A stretch of 64,000 bases of DNA from Castellaniella sp034674885 (lineage in GTDB: Bacteria; Pseudomonadota; Gammaproteobacteria; Burkholderiales; Burkholderiaceae_B): NCBI RefSeq assembly GCF_034674885.1, contig NZ_JAUCDS010000002.1:1-64000 (forward strand). The letters run 5' to 3'. Made by a program: the position numbers and the translations under genes. The notes beneath the pieces were generated by a model that did no database searches, was not told the origin of the DNA, and saw nothing but the letters and a program-made list of their open reading frames with translations. Below are positions 25,031 to 34,704 of the stretch, in pieces. The first letter of the stretch is position 1; each line of letters begins with the position of its first letter.

Positions 25031-26212
25031 CTACAGGCGCTGGCCCTGCAACAGATGGCGGGCCAGGGGTTTGCGCAGGGCCGGCAGCACGTCCAGCGCG
25101 ATCAGGCCCAGGCCGGCCAGATGGCGCAGCACCGGGTTGGGTGTGGCGAAGACGCGCGGCAGCAGGTCGGTGATGCCCAGCGTCAGCCCCCGATCCAGGC
25201 GGCGTCGGCGGGCGTGCTGTTCCAGCAGTGGCTGCAGCGGCTGTTCGGGATCGGCCAGCCAGGGCAGCAGGGCGTGCGCCAGCTGGGCGGCATCGCGCAG
25301 CCCCAGGTTCAGCCCCTGGCCGGCCACCGGGTGCAGCGTCTGGGCTGCGTTGCCCACGGCGACGATGCCCGTGCCCTGCAGGCTGGGGCCCGCATGCAGG
25401 GACAGTGGAAAGGTATGGACGCCGCCTGTTCGCTCCAGGGCGCCCAGCCGCTCGCCGAAGGCGGTCTGCAGGGCCTGGTTGAAGGCATCCGGCGTCAGAT
25501 CGGCCAGGGCGCGCGACTGTGCGGGCCGGACGCACCAGACCAGGCTGTACAGATCCCGGCCGGCGGGATGAGGCAGCAGGGCCAGCGGACCGGTGCGGGT
25601 AAATCGTTCAAAGGCCCGTCCGGCGATGGGCTGGGCGGCGCGAACCGTGGCCAGCACGGCAGTCTGATCGTATTCTCGGTGCAGGCCCTGGGGGCGGGCG
25701 CCGTCGGACATCAGCGCCAGGCGGCTGGTGACGGGGCCGTCGGCCAGCTGCAGGGTGACCGGCTGGCCGGCGCGTGGCCGGGCAGGCCGTTCGGTGATCC
25801 GCTGCACGCCGCTGCGCCCGACCGCCGCATGCAGGGATTCCAGCAGCGCGTCGTAGGCAACGACACAGCCCAGGCGGGGCACGCCCAGTTCTGCCTGATC
25901 GATCAGGGTGCGGCCCAGGTGCCCCGCCTGGGACACGTGCACGGTCAGGATGTCGGCAGCGTGATTTGGCCAGGCTTCCAGGTGCTGCAACAGCTGGCGG
26001 CTGCCGTGGTTCAAGGCCAGTGCGCGGGGATCGATGGCCTGGTCGGGCGCGTGCGGGGCCGGATCGGGGCCCATCAGGGCGATGCGGTCCGGGCGCGGTG
26101 CGCTGCGGGCCAGGTCCAGGGCCAGTACGCAGCCGACCGGGCCGGAGCCTAGAATCATGATGTCGTAGGTCGGGTCGGACATGGGCGGAGCAGGTGATGG
26201 GGAAACGCTCAT
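25031..26212 (-). CDS. UbiH/UbiF/COQ6-type FAD-dependent hydroxylase (ubiquinone biosynthesis)
   Basis: 393 residues; an in-frame M at residue 11 (26182) is an alternative start. The N-terminal FAD dinucleotide fold is G-S-G-P-V-G (22-27). The second FAD signature (G-N-A-A-Q-T-L-H-P-V-A-G-Q-G) is near residue 285, followed by the G-L-N-L-G-L-R-D-A segment typical of the ubiquinone hydroxylases. The family hydroxylates the polyprenylated ring in ubiquinone synthesis. Which position (UbiH, UbiI or UbiF) cannot be decided. It is the first gene of the minus-strand run ubiH-dusB-fis-purH-ruvC-ruvA-recQ. Confidence 0.88.
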   Translation of the reverse strand: MSVSPSPAPPMSDPTYDIMILGSGPVGCVLALDLARSAPRPDRIALMGPDPAPHAPDQAIDPRALALNHGSRQLLQHLEAWPNHAADILTVHVSQAGHLGRTLIDQAELGVPRLGCVVAYDALLESLHAAVGRSGVQRITERPARPRAGQPVTLQLADGPVTSRLALMSDGARPQGLHREYDQTAVLATVRAAQPIAGRAFERFTRTGPLALLPHPAGRDLYSLVWCVRPAQSRALADLTPDAFNQALQTAFGERLGALERTGGVHTFPLSLHAGPSLQGTGIVAVGNAAQTLHPVAGQGLNLGLRDAAQLAHALLPWLADPEQPLQPLLEQHARRRRLDRGLTLGITDLLPRVFATPNPVLRHLAGLGLIALDVLPALRKPLARHLLQGQRL

Positions 26213-26326
26213 TTTAGGCTCAGGGCCGCCCCGAGCCTGAAAAACCCATGCCGCGCGGCGTGTGGGTGTATTCCAGAATGCTTTAAACTAGGCGGGTTGC
26301 GTTTTTCCGAGCCATAGTCCCGTCTC

Positions 26327-27184
26327 ATGGATCTGCTTGCCTGGCTGCAGCCCTGGGAATTCTCTCCCACTCTGGTGCTGGCCTTTCTGGCCTCGGCCTG
26401 GCTGTTCCTGCGCGGACTGCGCGTCCATCACGTGGGCCGGGTCCGCCAGGCGCTATTCTGGATCGGCATGGTGCTGCTGTACCTGTCCTTGCATACCCGC
26501 GTGGACTACTACGCCGAACGCATGTTCTTCATCCACCGTGTGCAGCATCTGGTGCTGCACCACCTGGGCCCCTTGCTGATCATGGGGGCGTATCCTGGCC
26601 AGGTCATGCGGGCGGGCCTGCCCCTGCGCTGGCGCGTGTGGCTGGCGGGCGCGCGGCGGCGCGGCCCGGTGCGGCAGCTGGAAGTCCTGGCCACGCACCG
26701 CTTCCTGATCCCTTTTCTGTTTGTCCTGCTGGTGCTGATCTGGCTGGAACCCACCGTCCAGTTCTATTCCATGCTGGACTGGCGCATCTATCGCTTCATG
26801 AACTGGTCGGTGGTCATCAGCGGCCTGCTCTACTGGAACCTGATCCTGGACCGACGGCCGCATCCGCCTGCGGCCCTGTCGGCGGGCGGACGCATCTTTT
26901 CGCCGGTGTTTACCATGGTTCCACAGATGGTGGCCGGGGCGGTCATCGCCTTTACGGGACATGATCTGTACCCGGTCTTCGATCTGTGCGGCCGGGCGTT
27001 GCCTGGTTTCAGCGCGCTGGACGATCAGGTGATCGGCGGGCTGATCATGTGGGTGCCTGCGGGTCTGATCGAGACCTTCGGCCTCCTGTATGCCTTGGGG
27101 ACCTTGATGCGCCTGTCGGCGCGCGGCCGTCTGCCGCAGCCCAAACGCCGGGTGCCGCGCCCTTCGGCCTCTGCGGTTTCGTAG
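26327..27184 (+). CDS. CtaG/caa3_CtaG-type cytochrome oxidase assembly membrane protein
   Basis: 285 residues with about seven membrane helices. Conserved histidines lie in the first third (H-R-V-Q-H-L-V-L-H-H-L-G near residue 70), and an F-T-G-H-D segment near 205 matches the caa3_CtaG family. Members are linked to copper delivery or assembly of haem-copper oxidases. There are no oxidase genes adjacent (the cbb3-like cluster is 11 kb away), so the client is unknown. It is followed after 1 bp by the M48 peptidase on the same strand. Confidence 0.82.
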   Translation: MDLLAWLQPWEFSPTLVLAFLASAWLFLRGLRVHHVGRVRQALFWIGMVLLYLSLHTRVDYYAERMFFIHRVQHLVLHHLGPLLIMGAYPGQVMRAGLPLRWRVWLAGARRRGPVRQLEVLATHRFLIPFLFVLLVLIWLEPTVQFYSMLDWRIYRFMNWSVVISGLLYWNLILDRRPHPPAALSAGGRIFSPVFTMVPQMVAGAVIAFTGHDLYPVFDLCGRALPGFSALDDQVIGGLIMWVPAGLIETFGLLYALGTLMRLSARGRLPQPKRRVPRPSASAVS

Positions 27185-27185
27185 G

Positions 27186-28664
27186 ATGTCCATGAATGCC
27201 CGCTTGCATCGGATCGGACGGGCCCTTTGCCTGTCGGCGGCGCTGTCCTGCGCCTTCCCGGCCTGGGGCCAGCCCATGGGGCTGCCCTCCATGGGGGTCG
27301 CGTCGTCGGCGGAATTGTCCCCCATGGTGGAGCGCACGCTGGGCCAGGCCATCATGGAGCAGGGTCGCCACGACCCGACCTACATCGCCGATCTGGACAT
27401 CAACCAGTATCTGACCGATCTGGGGCGCAAGCTCGCCGCGCATGCGCCGCAGGCCCTGTCCCAGACCATCACCGTCTTCGCGGTGCGTGATCCGGCCATC
27501 AACGCCTTCGCCCTGCCGGGCGGCTACATCGGCATCAACAGCGGTCTGGTCGTCGCCGCCCAGAGCGAGTCCGAACTGGCCGGGGTGCTGGCGCATGAGA
27601 TCGGCCACGTCATGCAGCGCCACATCGCCCGAGGCATCGCCCAGCAGTCGCAAGGCACCGGGCTGATGGTGGCCAGCCTGATCGGCGCCTTGCTCGCGGC
27701 CCTGGCCGGGCAGGGCGATCTGGCCATGGGGGTGGCGACTTTCGGACAGGCCGCCACGATCGATCGTCAGCTGGGTTTTTCCCGCAGCGCCGAACAGGAA
27801 GCCGACCGGGCCGGCTTCCAGATGATGCGCCAGGCGGGGTTCGACCCCCGAGGCATGCTGGACATGTTCCGGCGCCTGATGAATGCCTCGCGCCTGAACG
27901 AAGGCACTGGGGGCGGTTATGCCTCGACCCACCCGCTGTCGATCCGGCGTCTTTCCGATATCGAGAACCGGATTGCCGAACTGCCGGCGGCCACCGTGCA
28001 TCCTCAGCCCGAATTCTGGTTCGTGCGGGCGCGGCTGGCGCTGATCCAGGGGCGCGATAACGACGATCGCCTGCGGCAGACCTTCAAGAGCGAAGCCCGC
28101 GAATATCAGGGCAGCCGTCAGGCGGCCGCCCTGTATGGCCTGGCCTGGATGGACTGGAAGGCTGGCCAGGTTGCGGCCGCCCAGCAGCAGGTGGATGCTG
28201 CCCGGGCGGTGCAGCCGGCTCCCCAGCTGGACATGCTGGACGTGCGTCTGGCGCGGATGCACAGCCCCGCAGCGGCTGCAGATGCGTCCGCCCAGGCCTG
28301 GAAACGCTGGCCGCACAGCCAGGGCGTTGCCGACGAGCGTGCACGCGCGCTGCAGGCGGCTGGCCAGGACTCGGCCGCCGTGGATTTTCTGAAGGCTGCC
28401 GTTGCGCAATGGCCTGACACACCGGACTTCCAGCGCCTGCTGGCCGACAGCCTGGATCGTCTGGGTGACAAGGTCCAGGCGCACGAGGCCATGGCGTCCT
28501 ACTTCGAGCAGACCGGCGCCTTGCCGACCGCCATGGAACACCTGCAGCAGGCGCGCAGCCTGTCTCGGGATTTCTACGAACAGTCGCGCCTGGACATGCG
28601 CATCCGTACGCTGCGAGACCGGCTGGAAAATCAGCGGGCCCTGCTGGAACCCTATAAGAAATGA
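27186..28664 (+). CDS. M48 family metallopeptidase with C-terminal TPR repeats (BepA-like)
   Basis: 492 residues with an N-terminal signal peptide (hydrophobic core about 12-25, ending P-A-W-G-Q). The zinc motif H-E-I-G-H is at 137-141, with the third ligand Glu205 in E-Q-E-A-D-R-A-G. The C-terminal half (about 275-480) is alpha-helical with TPR-like repeats. The architecture is that of BepA (YfgC), a periplasmic protease/chaperone that supports outer-membrane protein and LPS transporter assembly. A second start lies six bases downstream (27192). No terminator was seen between it and the upstream CtaG-like gene. Confidence 0.9.
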   Translation: MSMNARLHRIGRALCLSAALSCAFPAWGQPMGLPSMGVASSAELSPMVERTLGQAIMEQGRHDPTYIADLDINQYLTDLGRKLAAHAPQALSQTITVFAVRDPAINAFALPGGYIGINSGLVVAAQSESELAGVLAHEIGHVMQRHIARGIAQQSQGTGLMVASLIGALLAALAGQGDLAMGVATFGQAATIDRQLGFSRSAEQEADRAGFQMMRQAGFDPRGMLDMFRRLMNASRLNEGTGGGYASTHPLSIRRLSDIENRIAELPAATVHPQPEFWFVRARLALIQGRDNDDRLRQTFKSEAREYQGSRQAAALYGLAWMDWKAGQVAAAQQQVDAARAVQPAPQLDMLDVRLARMHSPAAAADASAQAWKRWPHSQGVADERARALQAAGQDSAAVDFLKAAVAQWPDTPDFQRLLADSLDRLGDKVQAHEAMASYFEQTGALPTAMEHLQQARSLSRDFYEQSRLDMRIRTLRDRLENQRALLEPYKK

Positions 28665-28688
28665 TCGGCTGCCTGGTGCAGCCGGACC

Positions 28689-29807
28689 TTATCGCCCGCT
28701 GTCGAAGAACCTGTGCAGCCGGGTGGGCAACCAGCCCAGATGACCTGGGAACATGCCGGTGACAAAGCTGGCGTGGCCGCCCTGGCTGGGTTGGTGCAGC
28801 AGAACGTCGGACGACGTGCTGCGGCTGCCCGGCAGGGAGGCTTCTGGCACGAAAGGGTCGTTGCGGGCGTTCAGGATCAGGGTGGGCACGCGGATGCCCG
28901 GCAGCAGAGGCAGGCTGGCGGCCCGTGTCCAATAGTCCAGTGCGTTGCGGTAGCCGTGCATGGGGGCCGTGTACAGATCGTCGAACTCGCGCAGGCTTCG
29001 CATGTGCTGGGTGCGCAGCACGTCCACCGATCCAGGGAATTGCTGCGCTTTGTCCAGGATCTTGCGGCGGATGCTTTGCAGGAAATAGCGGGAATACAGC
29101 TGTCGCCCCCAGACGGTCTCCGACAGCCGGCGCCCGCAGGCGGCCAGGTCCATGGGTACCGATATGGCGGCGGCAGCGCGCAGGCCCTGGGCGCCGTGGC
29201 CGGCTTCGCCCAGATGTTTCAGCAGTGCATTGCCGCCCAGGGATATGCCGGCGGCGTGCCAGGCGGCCTGCGGCAGGCGGGATCGGACGTGGTCCAGCAT
29301 GAAGGCGATTTCCGAGGAATCGCCGCTGTAGTAGGCCCGCGCCATGCGGTTGGGCACCCCTGAGCAGCTGCGGAAATGAGCAGCCACCACGGTCCAGCCC
29401 CGGCTGCGGAAAGCATGGGCGATGGCCTGCATGTAGGGGCTCAGGCTGCTGCCTTCCAGGCCGTGGAACAGGATCAGGGCGGGGGCGTCCGGGGACAGTC
29501 TGAACCAGTCGGCCGGCTCGATCCAGCGGCTGGCTGCGGTTCCGACCAGGCCGGATTCATGAGGGGTGGAGTGTCCGTCTGGCCGGATGTGCGGATCCAG
29601 GCCCGGACCGCACCAGTCCAGGTCCACGAAGTCGCCGTCGGGCGTGTCGGCCCGCTCGCGCACGAAGTGGATCGTGGGATGCTGCGCGCAGAAGGCGCCG
29701 TACAGCGTTTGCGCATGCCCGCCCGGCAACCAGGCCGGCACGGGGCAGCGGCCGATGTCGAGGCGGGCGGACGGATCAGATGCGGATGCCGGCCTGTTCG
29801 TGGCCAT
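28689..29807 (-). CDS. alpha/beta hydrolase, YheT/EMB8 family
   Basis: 372 residues from the ATG at 29807. The family hallmark W-L-P-G-G-H-A-Q-T-L-Y-G lies near residue 28. The nucleophile elbow G-I-S-L-G-G is near residue 170, and the catalytic histidine lies in S-Q-G-G-H-A-S-F. YheT-type proteins are putative esterases with unknown physiological substrates. The start overlaps the 3' end of the zf-CHCC gene by 32 bp; no nearer alternative start exists. It converges with the M48 peptidase gene. Confidence 0.88.
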   Translation of the reverse strand: MATNRPASASDPSARLDIGRCPVPAWLPGGHAQTLYGAFCAQHPTIHFVRERADTPDGDFVDLDWCGPGLDPHIRPDGHSTPHESGLVGTAASRWIEPADWFRLSPDAPALILFHGLEGSSLSPYMQAIAHAFRSRGWTVVAAHFRSCSGVPNRMARAYYSGDSSEIAFMLDHVRSRLPQAAWHAAGISLGGNALLKHLGEAGHGAQGLRAAAAISVPMDLAACGRRLSETVWGRQLYSRYFLQSIRRKILDKAQQFPGSVDVLRTQHMRSLREFDDLYTAPMHGYRNALDYWTRAASLPLLPGIRVPTLILNARNDPFVPEASLPGSRSTSSDVLLHQPSQGGHASFVTGMFPGHLGWLPTRLHRFFDSGR

Positions 29808-30006
29808 GCGGGTGGTCGCCGTCGCGTAGAACGTATTCGGTGCCGCAGTACTGACATTTGGCAACCCCATTTTTCACGACCTCGATGTAGGTGCGGGGAT
29901 GCATGGACCAGAGGGGGGATTTCGGGCCGGGGCAGTAGACGGGCAGGTCTTCTGCGCCGACGACTACGGGTTCCGGTTTCCGGGAAGAATCGGGTGTGCT
30001 GCTCAT
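29776..30006 (-). CDS. zf-CHCC zinc-finger protein
   Basis: 76 residues from the ATG at 30006. Cys25, His36, Cys51 and Cys54 (C-Q-Y-C-G) form the CHCC zinc site seen in the small family related to the NDUFS6/complex I 13-kDa subunit zinc domain. In betaproteobacteria such genes often sit beside ilvE, as here (11 bp downstream of ilvE). The exact role is unknown; in alphaproteobacteria and mitochondria the related protein helps complex I assembly. Confidence 0.87.
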   Translation of the reverse strand: MSSTPDSSRKPEPVVVGAEDLPVYCPGPKSPLWSMHPRTYIEVVKNGVAKCQYCGTEYVLRDGDHPHGHEQAGIRI

Positions 30007-30017
30007 GAGTGTTCCTG

Positions 30018-30938
30018 TCAGACTTTCGAGAGCCAATGGTGGTATTTCGGGGTCTTGCCCGAGACGGCCTCGAAGAAGGCTTTTTGCAATTGGGCGGTGA
30101 TGGGGCCGCGTTCGCCAGCACCGATCTGGCGCCCGTCGATTTCACGGATGGGCGTGACTTCGGCGGCCGTGCCGGTGAAGAAGGCCTCGTCGGCGATGTA
30201 CAGGTCGTCGCGCGTCAGTCGGCGGGACACGACCTGCAGGCCCAGGTCGGCGGCGATCTGGTGGATGGAGGCGCGCGTGATGCCGGTCAGGGCGCAGGCG
30301 ATGTCCGGTTCGTAGAGCACGCCGTCGCGCACGATGAACAGGTTCTCGCCGGAGCCTTCCGCCACGAAGCCGCTGGTGTCCAGCAGGATGGCCTCGTCGT
30401 AGCCGTGTTCCAGGGCCTCGGTGTTGGCCAGGATGGAATTGGCGTAGGTGCTGGCGATCTTGGCCCGAGGCATGGTGACGTTCACATGCTGACGGGCATA
30501 GGAGGAGATCTTGACGCGGATGCCCTGTTTCAGGGCTTCTTCGCCCAGGTAGGCACCCCAGGGCCAGGCTGCGATGGCCACGTGCACCTGCGCGCCCTTG
30601 GGCGATACGCCCATTTTCTCGGAGCCGTAGAACACGATGGGCCGGATGTAGCAGGATTCCAGTTCGTTGCGGCGCACGACCTCGATGTGGGCATTGGAGA
30701 TCGCCTCGCGGGTGTAGGGGATCTTCATCTGGTAGATGTGCGCCGAATTGAACAGGCGGCGGGTGTGGTCTTCCAGGCGGAAGATGGCGGTGCCGTGGTC
30801 GGTCTTGTAGGCGCGCACGCCCTCGAAGACGGACAGGCCGTAATGAAGCGAATGTGTCAGGACGTGGGTGGTGGCGTCGCGCCAGGGCACGAGTTTGCCG
30901 TCATACCAGATCACCCCATCGCGGTCAGCCATGGACAT
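30018..30938 (-). CDS. ilvE: branched-chain amino acid aminotransferase
   Basis: 306 residues from M-S-M-A-D-R-D-G; fold-type IV PLP enzyme. The lysine that forms the Schiff base is Lys160 (R-A-K-I-A-S-T-Y-A-N-S-I-L). Other signatures are G-L-S-V-F-E-G-V-R-A-Y near 34-45 and E-G-S-G-E-N-L-F near 200. It performs the last step of Leu/Ile/Val synthesis and the first step of their degradation. It is divergent from rhlE with 124 bp between the starts. Confidence 0.95.
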   Translation of the reverse strand: MSMADRDGVIWYDGKLVPWRDATTHVLTHSLHYGLSVFEGVRAYKTDHGTAIFRLEDHTRRLFNSAHIYQMKIPYTREAISNAHIEVVRRNELESCYIRPIVFYGSEKMGVSPKGAQVHVAIAAWPWGAYLGEEALKQGIRVKISSYARQHVNVTMPRAKIASTYANSILANTEALEHGYDEAILLDTSGFVAEGSGENLFIVRDGVLYEPDIACALTGITRASIHQIAADLGLQVVSRRLTRDDLYIADEAFFTGTAAEVTPIREIDGRQIGAGERGPITAQLQKAFFEAVSGKTPKYHHWLSKV

Positions 30939-31062
30939 TGCCGTCTCCCAGATGAATAGGGTTTTATTGTACCAATTGCCCGCCTTTCGGAGATGCACGT
31001 TAAAATAGCCTGTTCATGATTGCGCAGGGCCGATTCTGGCGCCTGTGTTCCCCTAGCTGCGA

Positions 31063-32451
31063 ATGACCGAATCCACCCCCACCGATCCCATTGCCGAACA
31101 ACCCGTCGCGTTTGGCCAGTTTGGCCTGCATCCAGGCATCATGCAGGCCATCGAGGCCACGGGCTATACGTCCGCCACGCCGATCCAGGCCAAGGCCATC
31201 CCGATTGCCCTGACCGGGCGCGACGTCATGGGGGCTGCCCAGACGGGCACCGGCAAGACCGCCGCGTTTTCCCTGCCCATCCTGCATCGCCTGATGCCGT
31301 TCGCCAGCAACAGCGCATCACCCGCCCGTCATCCGGTGCGGGCGCTGATCCTGACCCCCACGCGCGAACTGGCCGACCAGATTCACGAAAACGTGCAGCG
31401 CTACAGCCAGTTCGTGCCCTTGCGCGCGGCCGTGGTCTTCGGCGGCGTGGACATCCGTCCGCAAAAAGAACAGCTGCGGCGGGGTTGCGAAATCCTGATC
31501 GCCACGCCGGGACGGTTGCTGGATCACGTCGAACAGCGCAACGTGAACCTCAGCCAAGTAGGCATTCTGGTGCTGGACGAGGCCGACCGTATGCTGGACA
31601 TGGGCTTCCTGCCTGATCTGGACCGCATCATGCGTCTGCTGCCCCCCGGGCGTCAGGGCCTGTTGTTTTCCGCGACGTTCAGTCCTGAAATCCGCAAGCT
31701 GGGCCGCAGCTTCCTACGCACTCCCGTGGAAGTCGAAGTCGCCCGACCCAATGCCACGGCCGACACCGTCACGCAGATCGCCTACCCCCTGGAAGGCGAC
31801 GCCAAACGCCACGCCGTGGTGCATCTGGTGAAATCCCGCCAGCTCAACCAGGTGATCGTGTTCTCCAACACGAAAATCGGTTGCAGCCGCCTGGCGCGGC
31901 AGCTCGAACAGGACGGCATCCGGGCCGAATCCATCCACGGCAACAAATCCCAGATCGAACGCATGAAGGCCCTGGACGCCTTCAAGGCCGGGACCCTGGA
32001 AGTCCTGGTGGCCACGGATGTGGCCGCCCGGGGGCTGGACGTCGCCGGCATTCCCTGCGTCATCAACTACGATCTGCCGCGCAATCCCGAAGACTACGTG
32101 CACCGCATCGGGCGCACCGGCCGCGCCGGGGCAGAAGGCGAGGCCATCGCCCTGTTCGCGCCCGACGAAGAACGCTATCTGCTGGACATCGAAAAACTCA
32201 TCAAGACCAAGATCCCTCGCGGGGAACTGGAATTGCCGCGCCCGTCCCGGCGCCGTCCGGTCGGGGCGCATCGCAGCTCAGGGTCCGGCTGGCATGCGCC
32301 CGAGGCCCCGGTGGATGATTTCTTCACCAAACCCTATGTCCCGGCGGCTGCCGGCGAACAGCCTGCTGCCGAGCAGGACATCCGGCCGTCGGTTACCCCC
32401 GCGCGGCGCACGGTGGGCGTGCTGCTGGGCGGCACCCGCAAATCCGACTGA
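31063..32451 (+). CDS. rhlE: DEAD-box RNA helicase, RhlE type
   Basis: 462 residues. The Q motif is near 38-43 (A-T-P-I-Q-A), motif I A-Q-T-G-T-G-K at 60-66, D-E-A-D at 172-175, S-A-T in F-S-A-T-F, and motif VI H-R-I-G-R-T-G-R. The C-terminal tail is basic and poorly conserved. It is a cytoplasmic ATP-dependent RNA unwinder involved in ribosome assembly and cold adaptation in other bacteria. It converges with the thioredoxin-like gene, 43 bp between the stops. Confidence 0.93.
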   Translation: MTESTPTDPIAEQPVAFGQFGLHPGIMQAIEATGYTSATPIQAKAIPIALTGRDVMGAAQTGTGKTAAFSLPILHRLMPFASNSASPARHPVRALILTPTRELADQIHENVQRYSQFVPLRAAVVFGGVDIRPQKEQLRRGCEILIATPGRLLDHVEQRNVNLSQVGILVLDEADRMLDMGFLPDLDRIMRLLPPGRQGLLFSATFSPEIRKLGRSFLRTPVEVEVARPNATADTVTQIAYPLEGDAKRHAVVHLVKSRQLNQVIVFSNTKIGCSRLARQLEQDGIRAESIHGNKSQIERMKALDAFKAGTLEVLVATDVAARGLDVAGIPCVINYDLPRNPEDYVHRIGRTGRAGAEGEAIALFAPDEERYLLDIEKLIKTKIPRGELELPRPSRRRPVGAHRSSGSGWHAPEAPVDDFFTKPYVPAAAGEQPAAEQDIRPSVTPARRTVGVLLGGTRKSD

Positions 32452-32494
32452 TTCGTCAGCCCGTTTTGCAGGCCTTGGCCCCGATGCGGCCGCC

Positions 32495-32872
32495 TCAGGC
32501 GCCGGCCAGATCGTCGATGCGGCCAGGGCCGCCTGCCAGCACCGGCAGGCTCTCGGCGCCTTCCAGCAACCGCTGCAAATGCTCGACATAGGGCAGTTGC
32601 ACTCCCCAGAAACGCGTACCGGCGCGGTCCTGCACCAGCACGGTGGGGAAATTCTCGATGTCCTCGTCGCCCAGCCAATCGGGGCTGTCTTCTACGTCTA
32701 CCCAGATGAACGTCCAGCCTGGGTGTCGCGCTGCCAGCGCTTCCAGGGCAGGTTGGTAGCCGTCGCAGGTGCGGCACCAGGCCGCGCAATAGCAGACGAT
32801 ACGACGCCCGTCGTCCTGGGCCAGTTGCGCGCGCAGGGCGGGCAGGTCGGTGTGGGGGTTGAATACTTTCAT
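32495..32872 (-). CDS. thioredoxin-fold protein
   Basis: 125 residues from M-K-V-F-N-P-H. The redox motif is W32-C33-R-T-C36, and the cis-proline is in N-F-P-T-V-L. There is no signal peptide or membrane helix, so it should be cytoplasmic. The vicinal residues R-T in the C-x-x-C differ from the G-P of classical thioredoxin, suggesting a different redox potential or partner. Divergent from the EI24 gene with 52 bp between the starts. Confidence 0.88.
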   Translation of the reverse strand: MKVFNPHTDLPALRAQLAQDDGRRIVCYCAAWCRTCDGYQPALEALAARHPGWTFIWVDVEDSPDWLGDEDIENFPTVLVQDRAGTRFWGVQLPYVEHLQRLLEGAESLPVLAGGPGRIDDLAGA

Positions 32873-32924
32873 GAGGGCAATATAGTATGAAAATTCCATT
32901 TCCTTTTCACACCCAGTGTGCCGC

Positions 32925-33725
32925 ATGACACATCAGAATCTTGCTTTGCGCGGGTCGCAGTCCGCCCGTGGTCTATCGCTGGTCGGGCAGGCGTTTCGCC
33001 GCGCCCTGGTCAGCCAGTTGCATCCGCGCATGCTGGTCGCGCTATTGCTGCCCTTCGTGATCGCCGTGATGGGGGCTGTCGTGCTGCTGTGGTTCTTCTG
33101 GGCGCCTTTGACCGGTTGGCTGGATCAGGAAGCCACGTCCTGGGGCATGTTCAACACGGTGGACGGGTGGCTGGTGGCAGTGGGGCTGTTTTCGCTCAAA
33201 CTCTGGCTGGTGCCCCTGATGGCTGCCGGCCTGCTGCTGCCATTGGCGGGCATCCTGGGCCTGGGCATTGCTGCCGTCTTCGTCATGCCCCTGGTGCTGC
33301 AGCATCTGGAAAAACGGGATTACCCGGGGCTGAGCCGCCAGGGCCAGCACGCCACCGTGCTGGGCGTCTGGAACGCTGTCTGGGTGGGGTTGCTGTTCTG
33401 CCTGGGCTGGATATTTACCATGCCGCTGTGGCTGATGCCGCCCATGGCGCTGGTCCTGCCGATCTTCTGGTGGGCCTTCGCGCTGAACCGCATGCTGCGG
33501 GTCGACGCCATGATCGAGCATGCCAGCCCGGCTGAACGGCGTCTGCTGTGGCGCCGCCACAACCGGCAGTTGTGGCTGATCGCCGGCATCCTGGCGCTGG
33601 TCAATCTGGTGCCCTTGTTCTGGCTGGTGATGCCGGTGTTCTCGGCGCTGGTCTATGCCCATTTCTGCCTGGACGCCATTGGCCGCCTGCGAGCAGAAAC
33701 CGTGATCGACATGCCGAGCCGCTGA
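32925..33725 (+). CDS. EI24/CysZ-like integral membrane protein
   Basis: 266 residues from M-T-H-Q-N. About six membrane helices; the pattern of a long N-terminal amphipathic part, paired hairpins and a basic loop (R-R-L-L-W-R-R-H) fits the EI24 family, which includes the sulfate transporter CysZ. No cysteine-pathway genes are nearby, so a sulfate role is not supported by context. 47 bp separate it from the molybdopterin-binding gene. Confidence 0.75.
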   Translation: MTHQNLALRGSQSARGLSLVGQAFRRALVSQLHPRMLVALLLPFVIAVMGAVVLLWFFWAPLTGWLDQEATSWGMFNTVDGWLVAVGLFSLKLWLVPLMAAGLLLPLAGILGLGIAAVFVMPLVLQHLEKRDYPGLSRQGQHATVLGVWNAVWVGLLFCLGWIFTMPLWLMPPMALVLPIFWWAFALNRMLRVDAMIEHASPAERRLLWRRHNRQLWLIAGILALVNLVPLFWLVMPVFSALVYAHFCLDAIGRLRAETVIDMPSR

Positions 33726-33772
33726 CGCCAGCTTTTGCCCCTGATTCCTGATCCTCAAACGAGAACTCTGCG

Positions 33773-34612
33773 ATGACATCCTCCTCGAGCAATTCTCCGT
33801 CCCGGGCGGCGGGCGAGCCCGTGCCTTCGGTGCGCCTGATCGCGATCGGCGACGAAATCCTGTCGGGTCGTCGCCAGGACAAGCATTTCGCCACGCTGAT
33901 CGAATTGCTGCAAGCTCGTGGCATGCGGCTCAAGGCGGCGGAATTCATTTCCGACGACGAGGACGACATCACCGCCTGTCTGCGACGCAGCTTTGCGACC
34001 AGCGACCTGGTCTTTTGCTGCGGCGGCATTGGGGCCACGCCCGACGACCGGACTCGACAGTCCGCCGCCCGCGCACTGGGGGTGGGCCTGGCCTTGCATC
34101 CGGAAGCGGCCCGGCTGATTGGCGAACGCTGCGCAGAGATGGCGGCCAAGGGGCAGGGCAGCGCCGACATGTCCACGCCGGAAAATCAGCAGCGGCTGCA
34201 GATGGGGGTGTTCCCGGTGGGTGCGGACATCATCCCCAATACCTACAACCGCATCCCCGGATTCTTCATCCGCAACCACAGCTTCATGCCCGGCTTTCCC
34301 GTCATGGCTCATCCCATGATGGCCTGGACCCTGGACACCCGCTATGCCCGCTGGCATCACCAGGAAGCCCGGGTCGAGCACTCCTTCCTGGTCTTCGGCA
34401 TGCCCGAATCCCGCATCACGCCCGCACTGGAATCCCTGGAACGGCGCTGGCCGGGGATCCGGGCCTTCAGCCTGCCCAATGTCGGGGACTCGGGCGGCCA
34501 CCCGCACATCGAACTGGGGGTCAAGGGCGAACCCGACGCCGCTGCGCAGGCCCTGGCCTGGCTGCGGACCGAGGTCCAGTCCCTTGGGGGCAGCCTGAAT
34601 CCGCCGATCTGA
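33773..34612 (+). CDS. molybdopterin-binding domain protein (CinA N-domain-like)
   Basis: 279 residues. The MoCF_biosynth/CinA-like core starts at V-R-L-I-A-I-G-D-E-I-L-S-G-R (about 20-33) and includes F-C-C-G-G-I-G-A-T-P-D-D (about 81-92). The N-terminal 18 residues are Ser-rich and probably disordered. Stand-alone proteins with this domain lack the nicotinamide-nucleotide amidase part of CinA; they are related to ADP-ribose/molybdopterin-binding enzymes of unknown detail. It continues the plus-strand run after the EI24 gene. Confidence 0.85.
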   Translation: MTSSSSNSPSRAAGEPVPSVRLIAIGDEILSGRRQDKHFATLIELLQARGMRLKAAEFISDDEDDITACLRRSFATSDLVFCCGGIGATPDDRTRQSAARALGVGLALHPEAARLIGERCAEMAAKGQGSADMSTPENQQRLQMGVFPVGADIIPNTYNRIPGFFIRNHSFMPGFPVMAHPMMAWTLDTRYARWHHQEARVEHSFLVFGMPESRITPALESLERRWPGIRAFSLPNVGDSGGHPHIELGVKGEPDAAAQALAWLRTEVQSLGGSLNPPI

Positions 34613-34704
34613 ATACCTGTGGCAGCGGATCGCGACCATCTGGAATTCAGGAAACTCAGGGAATTCAGGGCTTGCCAGATGGAATGATTTTTCATAGTAT
34701 GGAA